Counted from the first letter of the stretch, positions 22,196 through 33,752 are shown. The stretch is 64,000 nucleotides of DNA from Liopterus haemorrhoidalis (GCA_963971575.1 OZ020612.1:32033916-32097915); one strand, 5' to 3'. The notes: generated by a model from the letters alone, not told the origin. Program-made: numbers and translations.

Positions 22196-22785
22196 CAGAA
22201 TGGGCCATGGGAACCTGACGTTTTTGAAACGGGTAGTACTCTGCAAGTAGTGGGGGGGGGAGGTAGAAGCAAGCGGTAGGTTCCATTCCAAACGTCAGTT
22301 CGTGCAGTTTAGTGTACATCATGGCTGAATGGGGGTGTAAGAAATCGTGTGTTTGTGTATGACGCGTTTATCAAAAACGGTGAATCAGTAATAGCGGCGC
22401 AAAGAGCGTTTCGAAATGAGCTTAATGTTGGGCGCCGTGGAAGCATCCCATGCCGAAACACAATTCTCAAATGGGTCAACGACTTTCGAACAAGCGGGAA
22501 CATCATGAATAAAAACCGCATAACTAAAGAACTAAGAACTAAAGGATGCTATACGTGCAGAAGTCCGGGCGATTGACGAAGCTCTACTAGACCGCGTTCA
22601 CCAAGAATTTATGAACAGACTTTAAACATGATATGAGCAGAATGGTCATCACATGACTGATATAATATTTAAAAATTAAATTGGCATATAATTTACTATT
22701 AATATATGTTAATAATTTTTTTTGTCTTGAGAAATCATTGTGTAATGTTCATTCAAAAATCGTCAGGTTCCCATGGCCCACCCTG
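22196..22785 (+). mobile_element. Mariner/Tc1 element, internally deleted
   Basis: 590 bp with ends CAGAATGGGCCATGGGAACC and (reverse complement) CAGGGTGGGCCATGGGAACC, flanked by TA (22194-22195 and 22786-22787). It keeps a transposase N-terminus and a short C-terminus; the catalytic region is missing. Confidence 0.85.
22340..22670 (+). pseudogene. Mariner transposase remnant (N- and C-terminal parts only)
   Basis: The N-terminal helix-turn-helix part reads FVYDAFIKNGESVIAAQRAF and TILKWVNDFRTSGNIM, the pattern of the DD41D-like mariner at 36257-37566 (REFYKNGDSATVARRHF, RHWVKKFEETGT). After a deletion, the C-terminal RVHQEFMNRL and NGHHMTDI follow at about 22585-22665. No catalytic Asp is left. 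The natural start is upstream of the first ATG at 22349, near ATGGCTGAATGG at 22321, with a frame change between. Confidence 0.7.
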
Positions 22786-22787
22786 TA

Positions 22788-23210
22788 CTAGACTCCGAAT
22801 ATCCAGACAATGTAATAATTATTACGTTTTAAAATTTTATAATAAGGTGTAAGAAATCTTCAAAGCTTTGCCTTCAGGAAACTTCAAACGTATTTTATTT
22901 TTTTTTTTTTTATAAGTTATAATTTTTATTCATTTGAAAAATTTCTGAACTTTATTTTGACAATATGATTTTATATGACTAATAGTACATCACTATCATT
23001 TTTGACTGACCATTATGTATTTGTTAATACAATGTGGTCGATAAATATAATAGTAATAGTAATAGACAGTCCAGAACTGTTAATGTATTAAATAATGACA
23101 ATAACTTAGATTTATTCAAGGCTATCAACGCAGTTATTAATGAAATAAAATCAATTATCTAATTTATTATGTATAAAAACTAGAGTTAAGGAAATTTCAC
23201 TCGGTCGTTA
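22788..23210. other. AT-rich spacer, nothing recognised
   Basis: Includes a poly(T) run at 22897-22911. No features were recognised. Confidence 0.4.
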
Positions 23211-23214
23211 GTAA

Positions 23215-23339
23215 TCGGGCATTAGTGTGGTGTTGATAAACCGGGTTATCGGAGGGTCTCGACAGGTCTAGCGGGAAGCCGGGATTCAAAACCTCAAATC
23301 GGGACAATCCCTGTAAATATCAACCGTATGACAACCCTA
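23215..23339. mobile_element. One-ended hAT-like fragment
   Basis: The right border reads CATACGG...GACAACCCTA as inverse of TAGGGTTGTCATACGG, with GGGACAATCCCTG and GGGAAGCCGGGATT inside, much like the TAGGGTGACC MITE family. No matching left end was found. Confidence 0.35.
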
Positions 23340-23357
23340 TATGCAAATAGTCTAGAC

Positions 23358-23642
23358 CAGCGTCTCTCAACTGAAAACGTGCCGCGGACCAGTAAAATAT
23401 TTAATTTTCTACCGCGGACCCCTAAAAATAAATGTACTACTAAACCAATTATACATGTAGACTCTACATATATCTTAGTAATAAAAAACATTGAAAAATT
23501 AACAAAATACACAGAAAATGAACAAAATCATAAAAAAATTAACAAAAAATCTCAAAAATAATAATTTATAAACCTTTCGAGGACCACTAAAATTTTGTCA
23601 AGCACCACCAGTGGTCCACGGACCACCGGTTGAGAAATACTG
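23358..23642. mobile_element. Short hAT element
   Basis: 285 bp. Left CAGCGTCTCTCAACTG and right (reverse complement) CAGTATTTCTCAACCGG. The 8-bp target duplication GTCTAGAC is exact (23350-23357 and 23643-23650) and is itself a palindrome. GCGGACC..TAAAA motifs next to both ends are typical of this hAT group. Any open frame inside is fortuitous. Confidence 0.9.
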
Positions 23643-23694
23643 GTCTAGACTTTGGAGTCTAGAGTTTAGATTATTCGCATTCGACTCTAGAGCA

Positions 23695-23760
23695 GTGCCA
23701 ATCAAACTGTGGTCCACAAACAGTTTATTACTGGACCGCAACGAGATTTCATTTCAAATT
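23695..23760. mobile_element. One-ended hAT-like left end
   Basis: CAGTGCCAATCAAACTGTGG followed by TCCACAAAC..GGACCGC resembles CAGTGGTTCTCAAACTGTGG-type hAT ends. No right end was found nearby, so the extent is unknown. Confidence 0.35.
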
Positions 23761-25770
23761 TCATAATTTTAGTAGTACCTTCGAAATTAGTCCCATCGAG
23801 CAGCATTTTCGTTAACATAACTCAGATTTAACAAACTAACGATGAAGAAACAAGTACATTTCTCTTATTCAATTTATTGTTTTCCCTTTTCTATATGCAT
23901 GGTTGTTGCATAATTCTTATTATTTATTACTAGAAAAATACCCGTTTTTCGGAAGGGTTTTGTAGCAGAATTTTAACATAACACCGCTATTTAAATATAC
24001 CCCTTAGTACATAATAGGTACAGAGAAACACTCGCTTTACTTTTTGAAAAAAAACAATATTTTTCTGTTTTCATGAATTCATAAACCCATACATAAATTA
24101 ATAGGAGTGAAAGGATCATGTCATATTACGACGTCAGATATATCTCAGAAGCGTTGCGTCCTAAGATCTTGAAATGTAGATTTCGAGGTCCCGTAGGTAC
24201 CTACGAATTTTGTTTCTCGCGGCGAAGACGGATAGTTGACTAACGACATTGTCCCGATACATGGTCGCACGACAATACCGTACATCTATGTGGCTTCAAT
24301 GTTGAAAGCTGATGAATCTTGTGCTTTGCCAGCTACGTCAACTCCTATTGAGACAAAATATTTCTCCAGTTTTTCAAAAGAAAGATCTGAAGACGTAGAT
24401 TAAGAAGACGAAAAGTAGTTTTTCTAATTATTTTTTTTTTTTATGTTAACACGATTTTAGCTAAAATTGTGCTTAAAAATTCTTTTGCGGCAGCTTTATA
24501 ACCAACGGGGGGGGTTAATAAAAAAATCTGATCTCCAATCCAGTGCAGATAAAAAGTAAAATAAATATACATATAACTAACAAATATGTGGCATTGGAAT
24601 TTTTATGAAGGTGTCTTGTCTAAGACCACTATTTAAAATTTGAACTCATAACCTCTAAATTATAAAATGTAAACAAAAACTGAATTGCCTTAAAAACTGG
24701 TATACGTTTATTTGCCATGGCCTGACTAGTTTTTTTTTTTTTTTTTTTATTTAATGTACAAGCGTTATATACACTTAACAATAGTAGCAGTAACCTGTAA
24801 TATTCAGGTTACATGTTAACTTACAGAAACGCATTTAGAATTTCTACAAAGTTGAATACTCAAATAATTTACAATTTCGCGCATATAAGAGAAATAGAAA
24901 TGATATTTTGAAAATAAAAATATAATATCTGGTGCATATCACTCTTTTAATTTTTAATGGCCATTTGTTACTTCATACATTTGAGCATAAACAAAAGTAA
25001 AAATACCACTACACAATTAATTTTGTAATAACACAAATTTAAAACATTTAAGCAACTTATTTTACTAATAGACTTTCTATCACGAAGTTCTCCAACACGA
25101 CATACCGAGGGATCGTTAAACTTTGATTCAGGAGTCTAATTTAGAACATGTCATTTTAGAAACGTCATTTTTATAAAATGAGACAACGCGACGAAGTCTT
25201 TCTAGAATACTGCGCGGACTGCAGTTACTGTTAATGCGGAATGCAACAAAACTTGAGCATTCACGCACAAAGTAGTTTCCTTTGAGCTTATTTTTTATGT
25301 CTGGAAAGTGGTTGAACAGTATATTTTAACACAGTTTTCTTTTTAAAGGAGAAGCTTATTTGAATGAAATGTTAATACCACATGCAAATTATTATAGGAA
25401 ATTAATACATACTAAAAAACAGGGACTGAGAACGGAACTAAAACGAAATAACAATATTAATCGAAATTTCTTCAAGAACGGAAACGGCAGCAGATACTTT
25501 TTTTCTGTTCACAAACGGGAACGAAATTTATAATGTTTAACACCGGTTTTATCCAGTTTAACTCTTCAGTTTAAAAGTTAGTAAATAGATTAATACGATG
25601 TGCCTCATTCGCCGCGTCCTCGTGGCATCATGAAAATGTAACTGCAAAATAAAACAACTTGCTATTCTAACACGGCCGTCCTGCTCCTGCTACGTCTTCG
25701 CGGCATATTCAAAATTTAAAAACTACAAAATAAAACAAAGGAAATGAAAACATAGTGTTGATTTCACCCG
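23761..25770. other. AT-rich spacer, nothing recognised
   Basis: Contains poly(T) runs (24428, 24730), a GGGGGG run at 24509 and a local palindrome GTAGGTACCTAC at 24194-24205. No gene or element end was recognised. Confidence 0.4.
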
Positions 25771-26067
25771 ACTGCTTGAAGTCCAACCATCCAGAGTCAA
25801 ACAAAACAAACACAACTCCTTGAGGTCCCTGACCATCCAGAGGTTCCCTGAACTCCTTGAAGTCCCTGACCATCCAGAGCCAAACAAAACAAACAAAACT
25901 CCTTGAGGTCCCTGATCAACCAGAGTTCCTTTGAATTCCTTGAGGTCTCTGACCATCCAGAGTTAACAAAACAAACACGACCATTTTAGGTCCAACAACT
26001 CCTTGAAGTCCCTGACCATCCAAAGTTCCCCTGAACTCCTTGAGGTCCCTGACCATCTAGAGTCAAA
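25771..26067. repeat. Minisatellite, 7 units of CTCCTTGAGGTCCCTGACCA
   Basis: Units begin near 25772, 25815, 25852, 25900, 25937, 26000 and 26037. Two unit types occur: a short ~37-bp type ending AGAGTTCCCTGAA and a long 43-63-bp type ending in AACAAAACAAACA. Open frames across it are a result of the repeat, not coding. Confidence 0.85.
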
Positions 26068-26191
26068 TAACTCATTATGGTTAACACGTGCCATATCATT
26101 AGCATTGTACAGAGTATCTTGCGGTACTCAATAAGCTATCATTTTTAAACTCAACTGTCTATCAGTTAATTTCATTGCAGGTTGTCTACAG

Positions 26192-26499
26192 CAGTGTTTC
26201 CCAACCGCCGGTCCACAAGATTTTTTTGCCGGTCCGCGAGATTTTTTGCCAGTCCGCAGAATTATTTTTATGTGCTGTTAAAATCTCGGTCATTAATTTG
26301 TTAATTGCTTAAGTAATAATTTGTTTCTTTTTTCACTAATTATATTTCATTTTTTATTTGTTGCTTTTTTTTTTTTTTGTAATCAGTACAATATAAAATA
26401 TAAAACTTTTGCGATACACATTACTTTCTAAACTTGCAGGTCCGCGAATTTTTTCTAGGTCGCTAGCCGATCCACCATGAAAAAGGTTGGGAAACGCTG
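26192..26499. mobile_element. Short hAT element
   Basis: 308 bp. Left CAGTGTTTCCCAACCGCCGG and right (reverse complement) CAGCGTTTCCCAACC. Exact 8-bp target duplication GTCTACAG (26184-26191 and 26500-26507). Repeated GGTCCGCGA motifs lie near both ends. No coding. Confidence 0.9.
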
Positions 26500-26509
26500 G
26501 TCTACAGTA

Positions 26510-27748
26510 CCCAACCAGCTCAGTGACTGTCGCTGCTTCATACTAAGTGCCTTATCATTTAGTCAAAGTAATAAAATGTCTCTTACCATTCTATAGTTAT
26601 CCTCAATTTAATCAGTTACCTTCGTAGTATTTATCTGTGAATAGACAAACGCTGGTCCATTCTGACATATTTTTTTATTTCTCTTCAGATCATTACATTT
26701 GCCATTTCAACTAAACTGCATCTTGGTCTGTTATCAATCGCTTTGGCAAAACAAGTAAGTTTTAGCAGCTCCCTACGGTTGCTACTGCTTTAGTCCTTGT
26801 TGGAGTTCTCCAAATCACTTATTTTTAAATCTTATTTCTTTTTAGCATACTCACGATAGTAATAAAACTCTCTGAATTTACCTTTTCAAGTATTTCACCA
26901 AAACTTCTAAATTACCAAGCACAAATCAGAGATACTATACCTAATAATTCGCCTATTATATGGTATCAAATTTGCATACCATCTTTGGCTTATTTTTTAT
27001 TTAACCTTTGCTGCAAAATCAATGTACTTTATCCGAATTCATTCGAGAACATTTCAAATTGATATGGGTACGAAACGTATTGGGGTTGATTATTATTATT
27101 TTTTACCATTTCATTGTAATATAACACTTGTGTTTTCCATTTAAAAAAACAAAAACTCTTGTGAGCCAATTTGGACATTTCAGCGTCACGAAATTTATTA
27201 TATTTTTGCAACAGACAATCTTTCTGTATATATATATCCATTCGAAAGAATTACACGACAACCATAAACGAATGACTCTTTCATTGCCCATTTTCATTAT
27301 TCTTATGGTTACACACTAATTTGTTATAGTGGCACCGTTCATACCCGGTAAGCTTTTAACATATTAATGCTATCCAAATCTATTTTAAGACTATCGTGTT
27401 AGAAGAATATAAAAATTCAATTTTAGTTTTGTAAAATATAAAACAATTTCCATTTTTGTAACCCTGAAAACTCTCGCCATTATTGACAAAATATACCCAT
27501 GAAACAAAAATAGATACAGTTTTATACGTTTTTTACGATATTTGGTCTTAAAAAATCAGACCAAGGATAGAAAAAAATAATGTATTCATTTTTTATATCT
27601 GGTAATGTATATAGCATATTCACGCGAGGTAGAACGTGTGTGGCCTATTTTATAGAAAATATTTCTATGAATAACTTTAGATGTGTTTATAAACAAATGT
27701 TGCTAAAAGTAACTTTTAGAAAATTTATATGATGTGTGAAGTTTCACA
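26510..27748. other. AT-rich spacer, nothing recognised
   Basis: Overlapping short frames on both strands near 27029-27320 share no recognisable motif and have AT-rich composition; they look fortuitous. Confidence 0.4.
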
Positions 27749-29268
27749 CATTTCAGGGTTTCACAAGCCAGCCCTCAAAAAAACCATTAACATACTCAAG
27801 TGCAAAAATGTAATTTGACAGGAAGCTATCAAAAAGCTGTTTTTTAAATCCGTGTTTTCTTTTCTACTTAAAAAAATATTGGCATTCAATTTGACTAGCA
27901 ATTTCAGTTCATTCAAAATACGAGGGTTCTTACTATTATAGTGCAGATCACCCCCTTATTTTTCGCTAGCGGCCAACATATGGCGGTCGCATAAAGTCCA
28001 TTCAATATAAGAATGAGATGACGTCACACTTGGTTAATTTAATTGCCAATGTCAAAATGTAATATAAGCCAATTGCAAGCATTACTCAGTTGTTACATTT
28101 GGCTTATAAAGGTTAGTATTACTTTCCGACGTTGCCATTACATAAACAGCATTTTGTCGTATTTGTTTGACATAAGAACGAGTAAGGTTATGATTACGTT
28201 TTATTTTGAATTGTATCAAATATTATTATAATTAAAATGTAAAAGGTCTTAGTAGCCGCGCCCAAAGAATTGTTTTGTCTCTTATTAATTATTTTGAAAG
28301 ATAGCAATATTATGGTGGGCCTTTAATAGATCTGAAATGTGTGAGAGTTGAATATTTTTCAAAAAATAATTATTTATTAACGTTTTAGTAAGTTGCTCCA
28401 ACATTAGACGTCAGCATTTCAAAAATTAATAAAATTGCTGTACAGCAATCTAGAGCGAAGTTGTCAGTCGCCCGAAAAACACACGTACACGTAAAGCAGT
28501 ATTATTATTACATACTAAATCAGTTGTAGAAATAGATAATTTTACAACAGTTGGGTACGTAATGTTATTTATTAGATGTATCGGTACTTTACATCTTTAC
28601 GTAAAGCCTCGAACAAATACATTTAGTTTTAGGGTAACACGCTACTTTAGAGACTGTATATATTAAATTGCACGAAAGGGAACTTTATAATGATGGAAAC
28701 ACTTTCCTTTGGAATATTTCATAAAATACTGAGTTTAAATATAAAAAGGACAGGTACTGGGTTCCTAACTGAACTTCCCCAAATGGTTCTGAAAAGATAA
28801 AAATTTTAAATTACGACTAAAATTTCGTGAAATTAAAAGAGAAAGGAATCTACAAATTTATATTTATATATGAAACCTGGAATTTCAAAGATGGGAATGT
28901 TCGTCGGTGTGGGCAAGACGAAGGCTGCGTATAGGCTATTCCAAACCTTTAAGCGAAACTAAATGTAATTTAATTTTTCTTAAGTTGTCACTAGCTAACT
29001 TTTTGTATATTAAAGTGGGCTTTTGCTGAACAAAATAATCAAACAATTCAATCATCCGGTAAAAGATATTAGATTTGAAAATCTAGTTAAAATCTCCGCT
29101 TAAAGCAAAGAAACCGACTTTAGTTCAAACGTTATTGAATTTTATAATTTTTAATACTTGCTTTAGTTTAATTTACTGTATTGACTATTTGACCGAAAGC
29201 ATCGACTTATTTCAATATATACCTACAATTTGTTGTCACTTACTAAATCCCTATGAAACCCTGAAATG
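27749..29268 (+). repeat. Long copy of the AGGGTTTTGTA dispersed repeat
   Basis: The left end TTTCAGGGTTTCACAAGCCA continues CCCTCAAAAAAACC, in line with the start of the 5690-6340 copy. The right end TCCCTATGAAACCCTGAAAT is its inverse. The span of 1.5 kb is longer than other copies (360-650 bp), so it is either the fullest copy or a short one expanded by insertions, one of which is the MITE at 28934-29105. No coding. Confidence 0.45.
28934..29105 (+). mobile_element. MITE, AGGCTATTCCAAAC family, truncated
   Basis: Starts AGGCTATTCCAAACCTTTAA with GCGAAACTAAA, as in the copies at 31052, 43405 and 46601. The right side reaches GATTTGAAAATCTAGTT and CCGCTTAAA and then breaks off. Confidence 0.55.
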
Positions 29269-29371
29269 TGAGAAAATACATATTTCAAATAAATTTTAGT
29301 TTTTAATAAAATATGTTCTATTTAAATTTGTCACATTCATCATTTTTCATAATTTTAACATTACATCTGTT

Positions 29372-29486
29372 CGTAGAGTCACAATGCTTTATTATCATCA
29401 GATGCAAGCGCAAAGTAATTTTAACAGACTCCTATGATATCTGCGCTTGTGGCTAACGGTAACAAACTGTTGGAACTGACTCTACG
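29372..29486. repeat. Small inverted-repeat element
   Basis: CGTAGAGTC (29372-29380) and GACTCTACG (29478-29486) are perfect inverse copies, and CAAGCGCA / TGCGCTTG pair further in. About 115 bp. A flanking duplication is not evident. Confidence 0.5.
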
Positions 29487-29489
29487 AAT

Positions 29490-29895
29490 AGGTTTATTAC
29501 TATTTACACTCATTCTACTATCCCTAAAAAAAAACTGGTGTGAATGCTACTCTCCGGTCCGCTTAAGTATTTATATTATAAACGAATACACAATAATACA
29601 CAATTTTAATTGAGCTAATGTGGGGGACAAATAAAGTAGCGTGCACCTAAAAACTAGGTAGTTGGGTTAGGTTTAGTTAGTAAAAGTTTAGGATAGAAGA
29701 AAGCGCAACTTGAGACATATGTAAGGGATGAAGTTCGAGGAGACCGGTCAGCACAAATTTACCAAGAACTGCAATTACTACTGGTAATAATATTTGAATA
29801 TTCATTATTCATGGTAAAATTTGGGCAAAAGCTAATTCAACAATTTCTAAAAATCAGCAAATTATTAGAATAATTTGCGCCACACCTATCATTTA
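29490..29895. other. AT-rich spacer, nothing recognised
   Basis: No gene or element end recognised. Confidence 0.4.
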
Positions 29896-30085
29896 GTGAG
29901 TTATTTATTTATTATTATTATTTTGGGGTTTGTCAGGTCTTGACAAGCATCCACTAATCGCAAACTTCAGCAACCTTTTGAGCCACGTCGCACTAGAGAC
30001 TAGTGGAGCTAAATACACACGGCTGCATCCCAAACCCTGGCGATATACAAACGCGGAAATTACACTGCTTTCTGCATCCTGCAGA

Positions 30086-30505
30086 TCAAAGAGGTGGCAA
30101 AAGATCTGCCGGCGGGAATGGCCTCGATTTCCCACCCAAAACACCAACTATCAAGACTACAAGCTTAACTTCATATCCTGGATATAGCTTTCTAAGCTTG
30201 GACAAGAGATTCATATATTTGGACCTCTTTTCTTCCTCTTTGAGAGAGATATTCTTCTCCGCTGGACTCGAGAATTCGATATCCAAGAGGGTTATATCCG
30301 GCTTAGTGGATGTCAGAAACCTCGAGGTGGGAAAGAAATAATTCCAATAAATCCGACACTTGGAATTGTCCACCAACGATTCTATGTCAGAAGGGACGTA
30401 CCGTATAACCGGTATTTGGCCAATACCATAGGGATGTCTAAGATGATAGCAGACCACGCGGAGAGCAGCATTAAAGCGAAAGAGACACCTAGCTCGACGT
30501 TGCAA
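30086..30505 (-). pseudogene. Restriction-like endonuclease domain of an R2/R4-like element
   Basis: 139 codons open. After FNAALRVVCYHLRHPYGI and CRIYWNYFFPTSRFL comes TKPDITLLDIEFSSPAEKNI, in which PD followed by D and a downstream Glu/Lys-rich helix (KEEEKRSKYMNLL) fits the PD-(D/E)XK-type endonuclease of R2-like elements. The end reads KLVVLIVGVLGG, also typical. The enzyme would nick the target DNA to prime reverse transcription. Just upstream, near 30506-30570 in another frame, CHHYSETIMHILSACPPL is the zinc knuckle. Coding resumes after a shift toward 29950 (MQKAVISAFV...). Confidence 0.7.
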
Positions 30506-30850
30506 GAGGTGGACATGCAGACAGAATGTGCATAATGGTTTCAGAATAGTGGTGGCACAACCTAACAGAGTGTGGACTCCGCCATTTGGAATATGTGGGC
30601 CCTGTACGCCAAAGTATCTATAACGTTTCCAATCTCAAACCAGCAGACTTAAGAAACGACTTTTACTCATGTGTTCTTTTGTCAACATGTCTATCTCCCC
30701 TCGTTTCTCCAAACTGGTAACTCTGTTATACTCCTCCCGAGAGAGTTGTACTCCACCGTTTGCCCTAACGGTACTCAAGTCTACCAGGTTAAATCTCGTT
30801 GCTGCTCTTCGCGCTGCCTGGTAAAGAAACTGAGGATACTGTTAGCTGTA
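30506..30850 (-). pseudogene. Linker and zinc-knuckle region of the R2/R4-like element (relic)
   Basis: Minus-strand pieces in changing frames: AARRAATRFNLVDL and GGVQLSREEYNRV, then PHSVRLCHHYSETIMHILSA. They fit the stretch between RT thumb and endonuclease. The copy runs without a gap to the hAT insertion border at 30859. Confidence 0.55.
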
Positions 30851-31051
30851 ACAAGGACTAGGGATATGCGATACTGAGAAAGTATCGATAATATCGAATA
30901 AAAAGTATCGATACCGGTATCGTATCGAAAATAAATATCGATATTTTCAATCGGAAGAAAAAATGAATATATTTTCTATAAAACGTAAAAAACATTTTAT
31001 TCCTATAATAACAATTTAATTGTTTTACAATAATAATTAGATTGAAGTATA

Positions 31052-31480
31052 AAGGCTATTCCAAACGTTTAGGCGGAACGAAATGGGAATTTCATTCTTT
31101 TAGTTTGTCTCGAGTCACGAGAACGAACCTTGCTTGGGTTATTTCATTTTTCAGGCTGGTGTGTGAAAATTTAAAATTCCAACAGTGAAACTTTTCTGTG
31201 AGTGAAACCATGGATACGATTGACATTTATTAAAAAAATTAATACTTTTTTACATATTTTGAAGACAAAACAAATAAATAAATGGGATTTTTTTTATTAA
31301 GAATGACAAAAAATTAAAATGCAATGAAAAGGACATTTTATAATGACAATCAATTTAATCTAGAATTTGCAATGTGAGTATGATTTACAAAGCTTAAACA
31401 AAATGACCAAAAGTCCGAATTAAGAGATAAAAATTACTAGATTTCAAAATCTAGTTCCGCCTAAACGTTTGGGATAGCCT
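31052..31480. mobile_element. MITE, AGGCTATTCCAAAC family, complete copy
   Basis: Left AGGCTATTCCAAACGTTTAG and right (reverse complement) AGGCTATCCCAAACGTTTAG, each followed by GCGGAAC. About 430 bp and no coding. It lies inside the hAT, so it is the youngest layer here. The exact target duplication is not clear (TATA-like flanks). Confidence 0.75.
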
Positions 31481-31855
31481 ATATATCGCGGGTGACCTGG
31501 CAATACCTCCTATCTGCATAAATAGATATTTAAAGGAGCGGTAAAAAACTGCTTTATATCAGCCGTTTTTGCGTAGTTTAAGATAAAAGGTAATGCTTTG
31601 TACGAAGTTTAGACCTTAAATATTTTTCTTGTTTAAGAAGTATTGTCACAACTTGTGCACTAATACGTGGGTTACAATGCAAACCAAGAACTTATATTCG
31701 CTAAAAATTGTAGATAGGAGGTATTGACAGGTCACCAGCGATATGCTGTTGTAAAAACAAACTAAGAGGAAATTTTGATTTTTATAGTTTGAACCTTTGA
31801 AATTGTATGTCGGGTTGGTATTAAAAAATGGTAAAAAATGGTAAGGCATAGGCGC

Positions 31856-32059
31856 CTATAAGTCTGAGTGATTGTTTAAAATAAAATTAAACACTCCTCT
31901 CATCTTTATTGTAAGCACCGAGAAAAAGCAGTATAGTAAGCCTTTTGCCCAGAAGCCTATTTCTGTTCTGCATACAGTAACTCCTGCTTTCGAAAATAAG
32001 CGCTCTGAAAGAACTGATGTCGCTACTACAGACAAGAATTTCTGAGCAATTTTATTCAA
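31856..32059 (-). pseudogene. hAT transposase C-terminal dimerisation domain (relic)
   Basis: Encodes AQKFLSVVATSVLSERLFSK and AGVTVCRTEIGF, equivalent to the LA..YL...ATS.PSERLFSKAG motif of the hAT C-terminal domain (Hermes/ZBED-type transposases). Dimerisation of transposase depends on this domain. Only about 65 codons remain and the catalytic core is missing, so the element is non-autonomous. Confidence 0.75.
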
Positions 32060-32212
32060 GTTAGGGAAGGTTGCTGAAAAAAAAAATCGATTCGATACGA
32101 TATTGGGTCAAATGTACTGATATTAGTAAAGTATTGGAAGATTAGTATCGATACTAAAATCGCGATATCGAATGAAAAATATCGATACTGGTATCGTATC
32201 CCTAACCAGGAC

Positions 32213-32915
32213 GAGTCGATCGTGCAAACACTCAAGATTAAGTAACCCCCGACACCGGTTTTGACAAGGGGGGTAAATTCACTGCGAGATTTTGGATAAA
32301 AACTTTGGTTGATGTTCATGATCTTTCTGGTTCTCCTGTCGAGATCCTTAAGATCTTCAACATTCCATTTCATTACACCAAAAGTGTATCAAATTAATGG
32401 GACAGCAAGCATGTTTGTGGCAGCGATCTTGTTCTTGCTAGACAGACAAGATCTCCGTATCTGCCTGCCTGTCATGTCATAGTCTGCCCGTATAAGTCGT
32501 GACATATACTTGCTGCGAAGGGCCTGCTTAATGAGAGTGACATCCTGGACACCCCTCCCACTGATGCCCAAAAATGTGTAAGACCCTTCGGCATTAAGAT
32601 GTTTTATAATGCTCCCATCAACCGATTGAATATCTTCACCGTAGTCTAAACCTTTTTCTCTGTAGACATGAAAAACAGCGCATTTTTTTCACACGAATTG
32701 CATACCTATCGCGGCAGTGTACTCAGCAACAGCATCTAAGGCGGCCTGAAGATTCGTCACGTTCGAGGCGTAGAGCTTCAAATCATCCATGTAAAAAAGA
32801 TGGGTAATTTTGTGCTTACGCCTCCACGGGGGACCCGCCATGTAGCCACTGCGGCAGTAGTTACATGGCGGGTCGCGTCTGAGCTCGATCAAGAGAGGAA
32901 GAAGGATATTATTTT
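32213..32915 (-). pseudogene. RT C-terminal half of the R2/R4-like element
   Basis: Minus-strand fragments: GPPWRRKHKITHLFYMDDLK with the RT motif C FYMDD (32689-32892), then QAALDAVAEYTAAIGMQF, then LGISGRGVQDVTLIKQALRS (32389-32571) and KNKIAATNMLAVPLI, then KWNVEDLKDLDRRTRKIMNI (32056-32373). All belong to one protein broken by frameshifts. The FYMDD form and RRTRKIM motif are usual in R2/R4-like RTs. It continues across the hAT into 30850. Confidence 0.75.
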
Positions 32916-33320
32916 TATTACTTTTTTTGTTTATCAGGTAATTCAGCGTTTTAATTTTTTTAGCCTACCGGTTGTTAAATATTTTGAATATCAAGCCTGA
33001 CAGTAATGTAAGTATTTTTGACTTGTTTAAATAATATAATAGATAACATTATTTTTTATAATAAATACTTGTCACAAAAAAAAAAGATATTTAAGAAATT
33101 ATAAAAGAAACGTTATTTTATGCATAAAATATGTACTATTTTACACAGTAATTTGTTCTTGAACTAGAATTCTGTTCACACATATAAATGCATTGTGTAC
33201 ACATATGAATCACCAGACACATGATGTCTACTTTAAACCTGACTTTCTTTATGTGTGAGCACACACAATATGTATTAGACACAAATACGGGGGTCGATGT
33301 ATGTGAGCATGCCTGTTTAC
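32916..33320. other. AT-rich spacer, nothing recognised
   Basis: No features were recognised. Just beyond, at 33321, CAGGGCAGCCCAAACTTTTT resembles a hAT left end, but no partner was seen. Confidence 0.4.
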
Positions 33321-33353
33321 CAGGGCAGCCCAAACTTTTTCATAAGCCAACCA

Positions 33354-33752
33354 GTTTTTAGGATTATATAAGTATGACCAAAAAACCCTTATAGAGATAC
33401 TAATGTGTCTGTCTGTACGGTAGAAATAGTGACGAAACGGCTAGACGTAAAGTATTGGAAATTGGACCCGTCTATAAAAAAAATACTAAGACTTGAAACA
33501 AATCTCTTAAAAAATATAAACACATTAACGAAGAAATGAATAATAAAAAAAAAAAATAGGGTAACAAATAAAAGCCCTTGATGTGTAGATAAACGAGCAA
33601 AATTTAATTTAAAAAAAAACAACTAGCCCAGAGAGATTAGTAAAAAAGTAACAAAAAAAAATATTATCAAAATTTTGTTCATTTGCACGTATTGACAATA
33701 AATAATGTTGACCCATGTTTCACTTCCTATATATCCGTGGAACCCTGAAATA
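33354..33752 (+). repeat. Dispersed MITE-like repeat (AGGGTTTTGTA family)
   Basis: Starts TTTTTAGGATTATATAAGTA then GACCAAAAAACCCTTATA, GTGTCTGTCTGTACGG and AAACGGCTAGAC, the last shared with the copy at 40198. Ends near GGAACCCTGAAATATGT. Confidence 0.5.

Larger units (their letters stand above)
30859..32204 (-). mobile_element. hAT element inserted in the R2/R4-like element
   Basis: Ends TAGGGATATGCGATAC and (reverse complement) TAGGGATACGATACCAGTAT, with TATCGATA-rich arms. 8-bp target duplication ACAAGGAC / ACCAGGAC (30851-30858 and 32205-32212, one mismatch). It carries a decayed hAT C-terminal domain and a MITE at 31052-31480. Confidence 0.85.
29898..32915 (-). mobile_element. Non-LTR retrotransposon with restriction-like endonuclease (R2/R4-like), split by a hAT
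   Basis: On the minus strand the order is RT motif C (FYMDD), RT thumb, a C-x2-C...H-x4-C knuckle, and a KPDI.LLD endonuclease segment, ending in a TAA/ATAA simple-repeat tail (29896-29923). That architecture, with the endonuclease at the C-terminus, is the one known for R2, R4/Dong and related early-branching non-LTR elements. The copy is 5' truncated at about 32915 and is interrupted by a hAT at 30859-32204. Frames are broken in several places. Confidence 0.75.

Noticed and set aside
22012..22218. 68-codon plus frame over the fold-back repeat
   Set aside because: It runs through the palindrome into the mariner end, so it mixes two elements.
25723..25956. 77-codon minus-strand frame over the minisatellite
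   Set aside because: It is created by the repeat unit; no start context, no known domain, and composition follows the repeat.
30003..30341. 112-codon plus-strand frame opposite the endonuclease domain
   Set aside because: It is antisense to a clear R2/R4-like domain on the minus strand and has no own motif.
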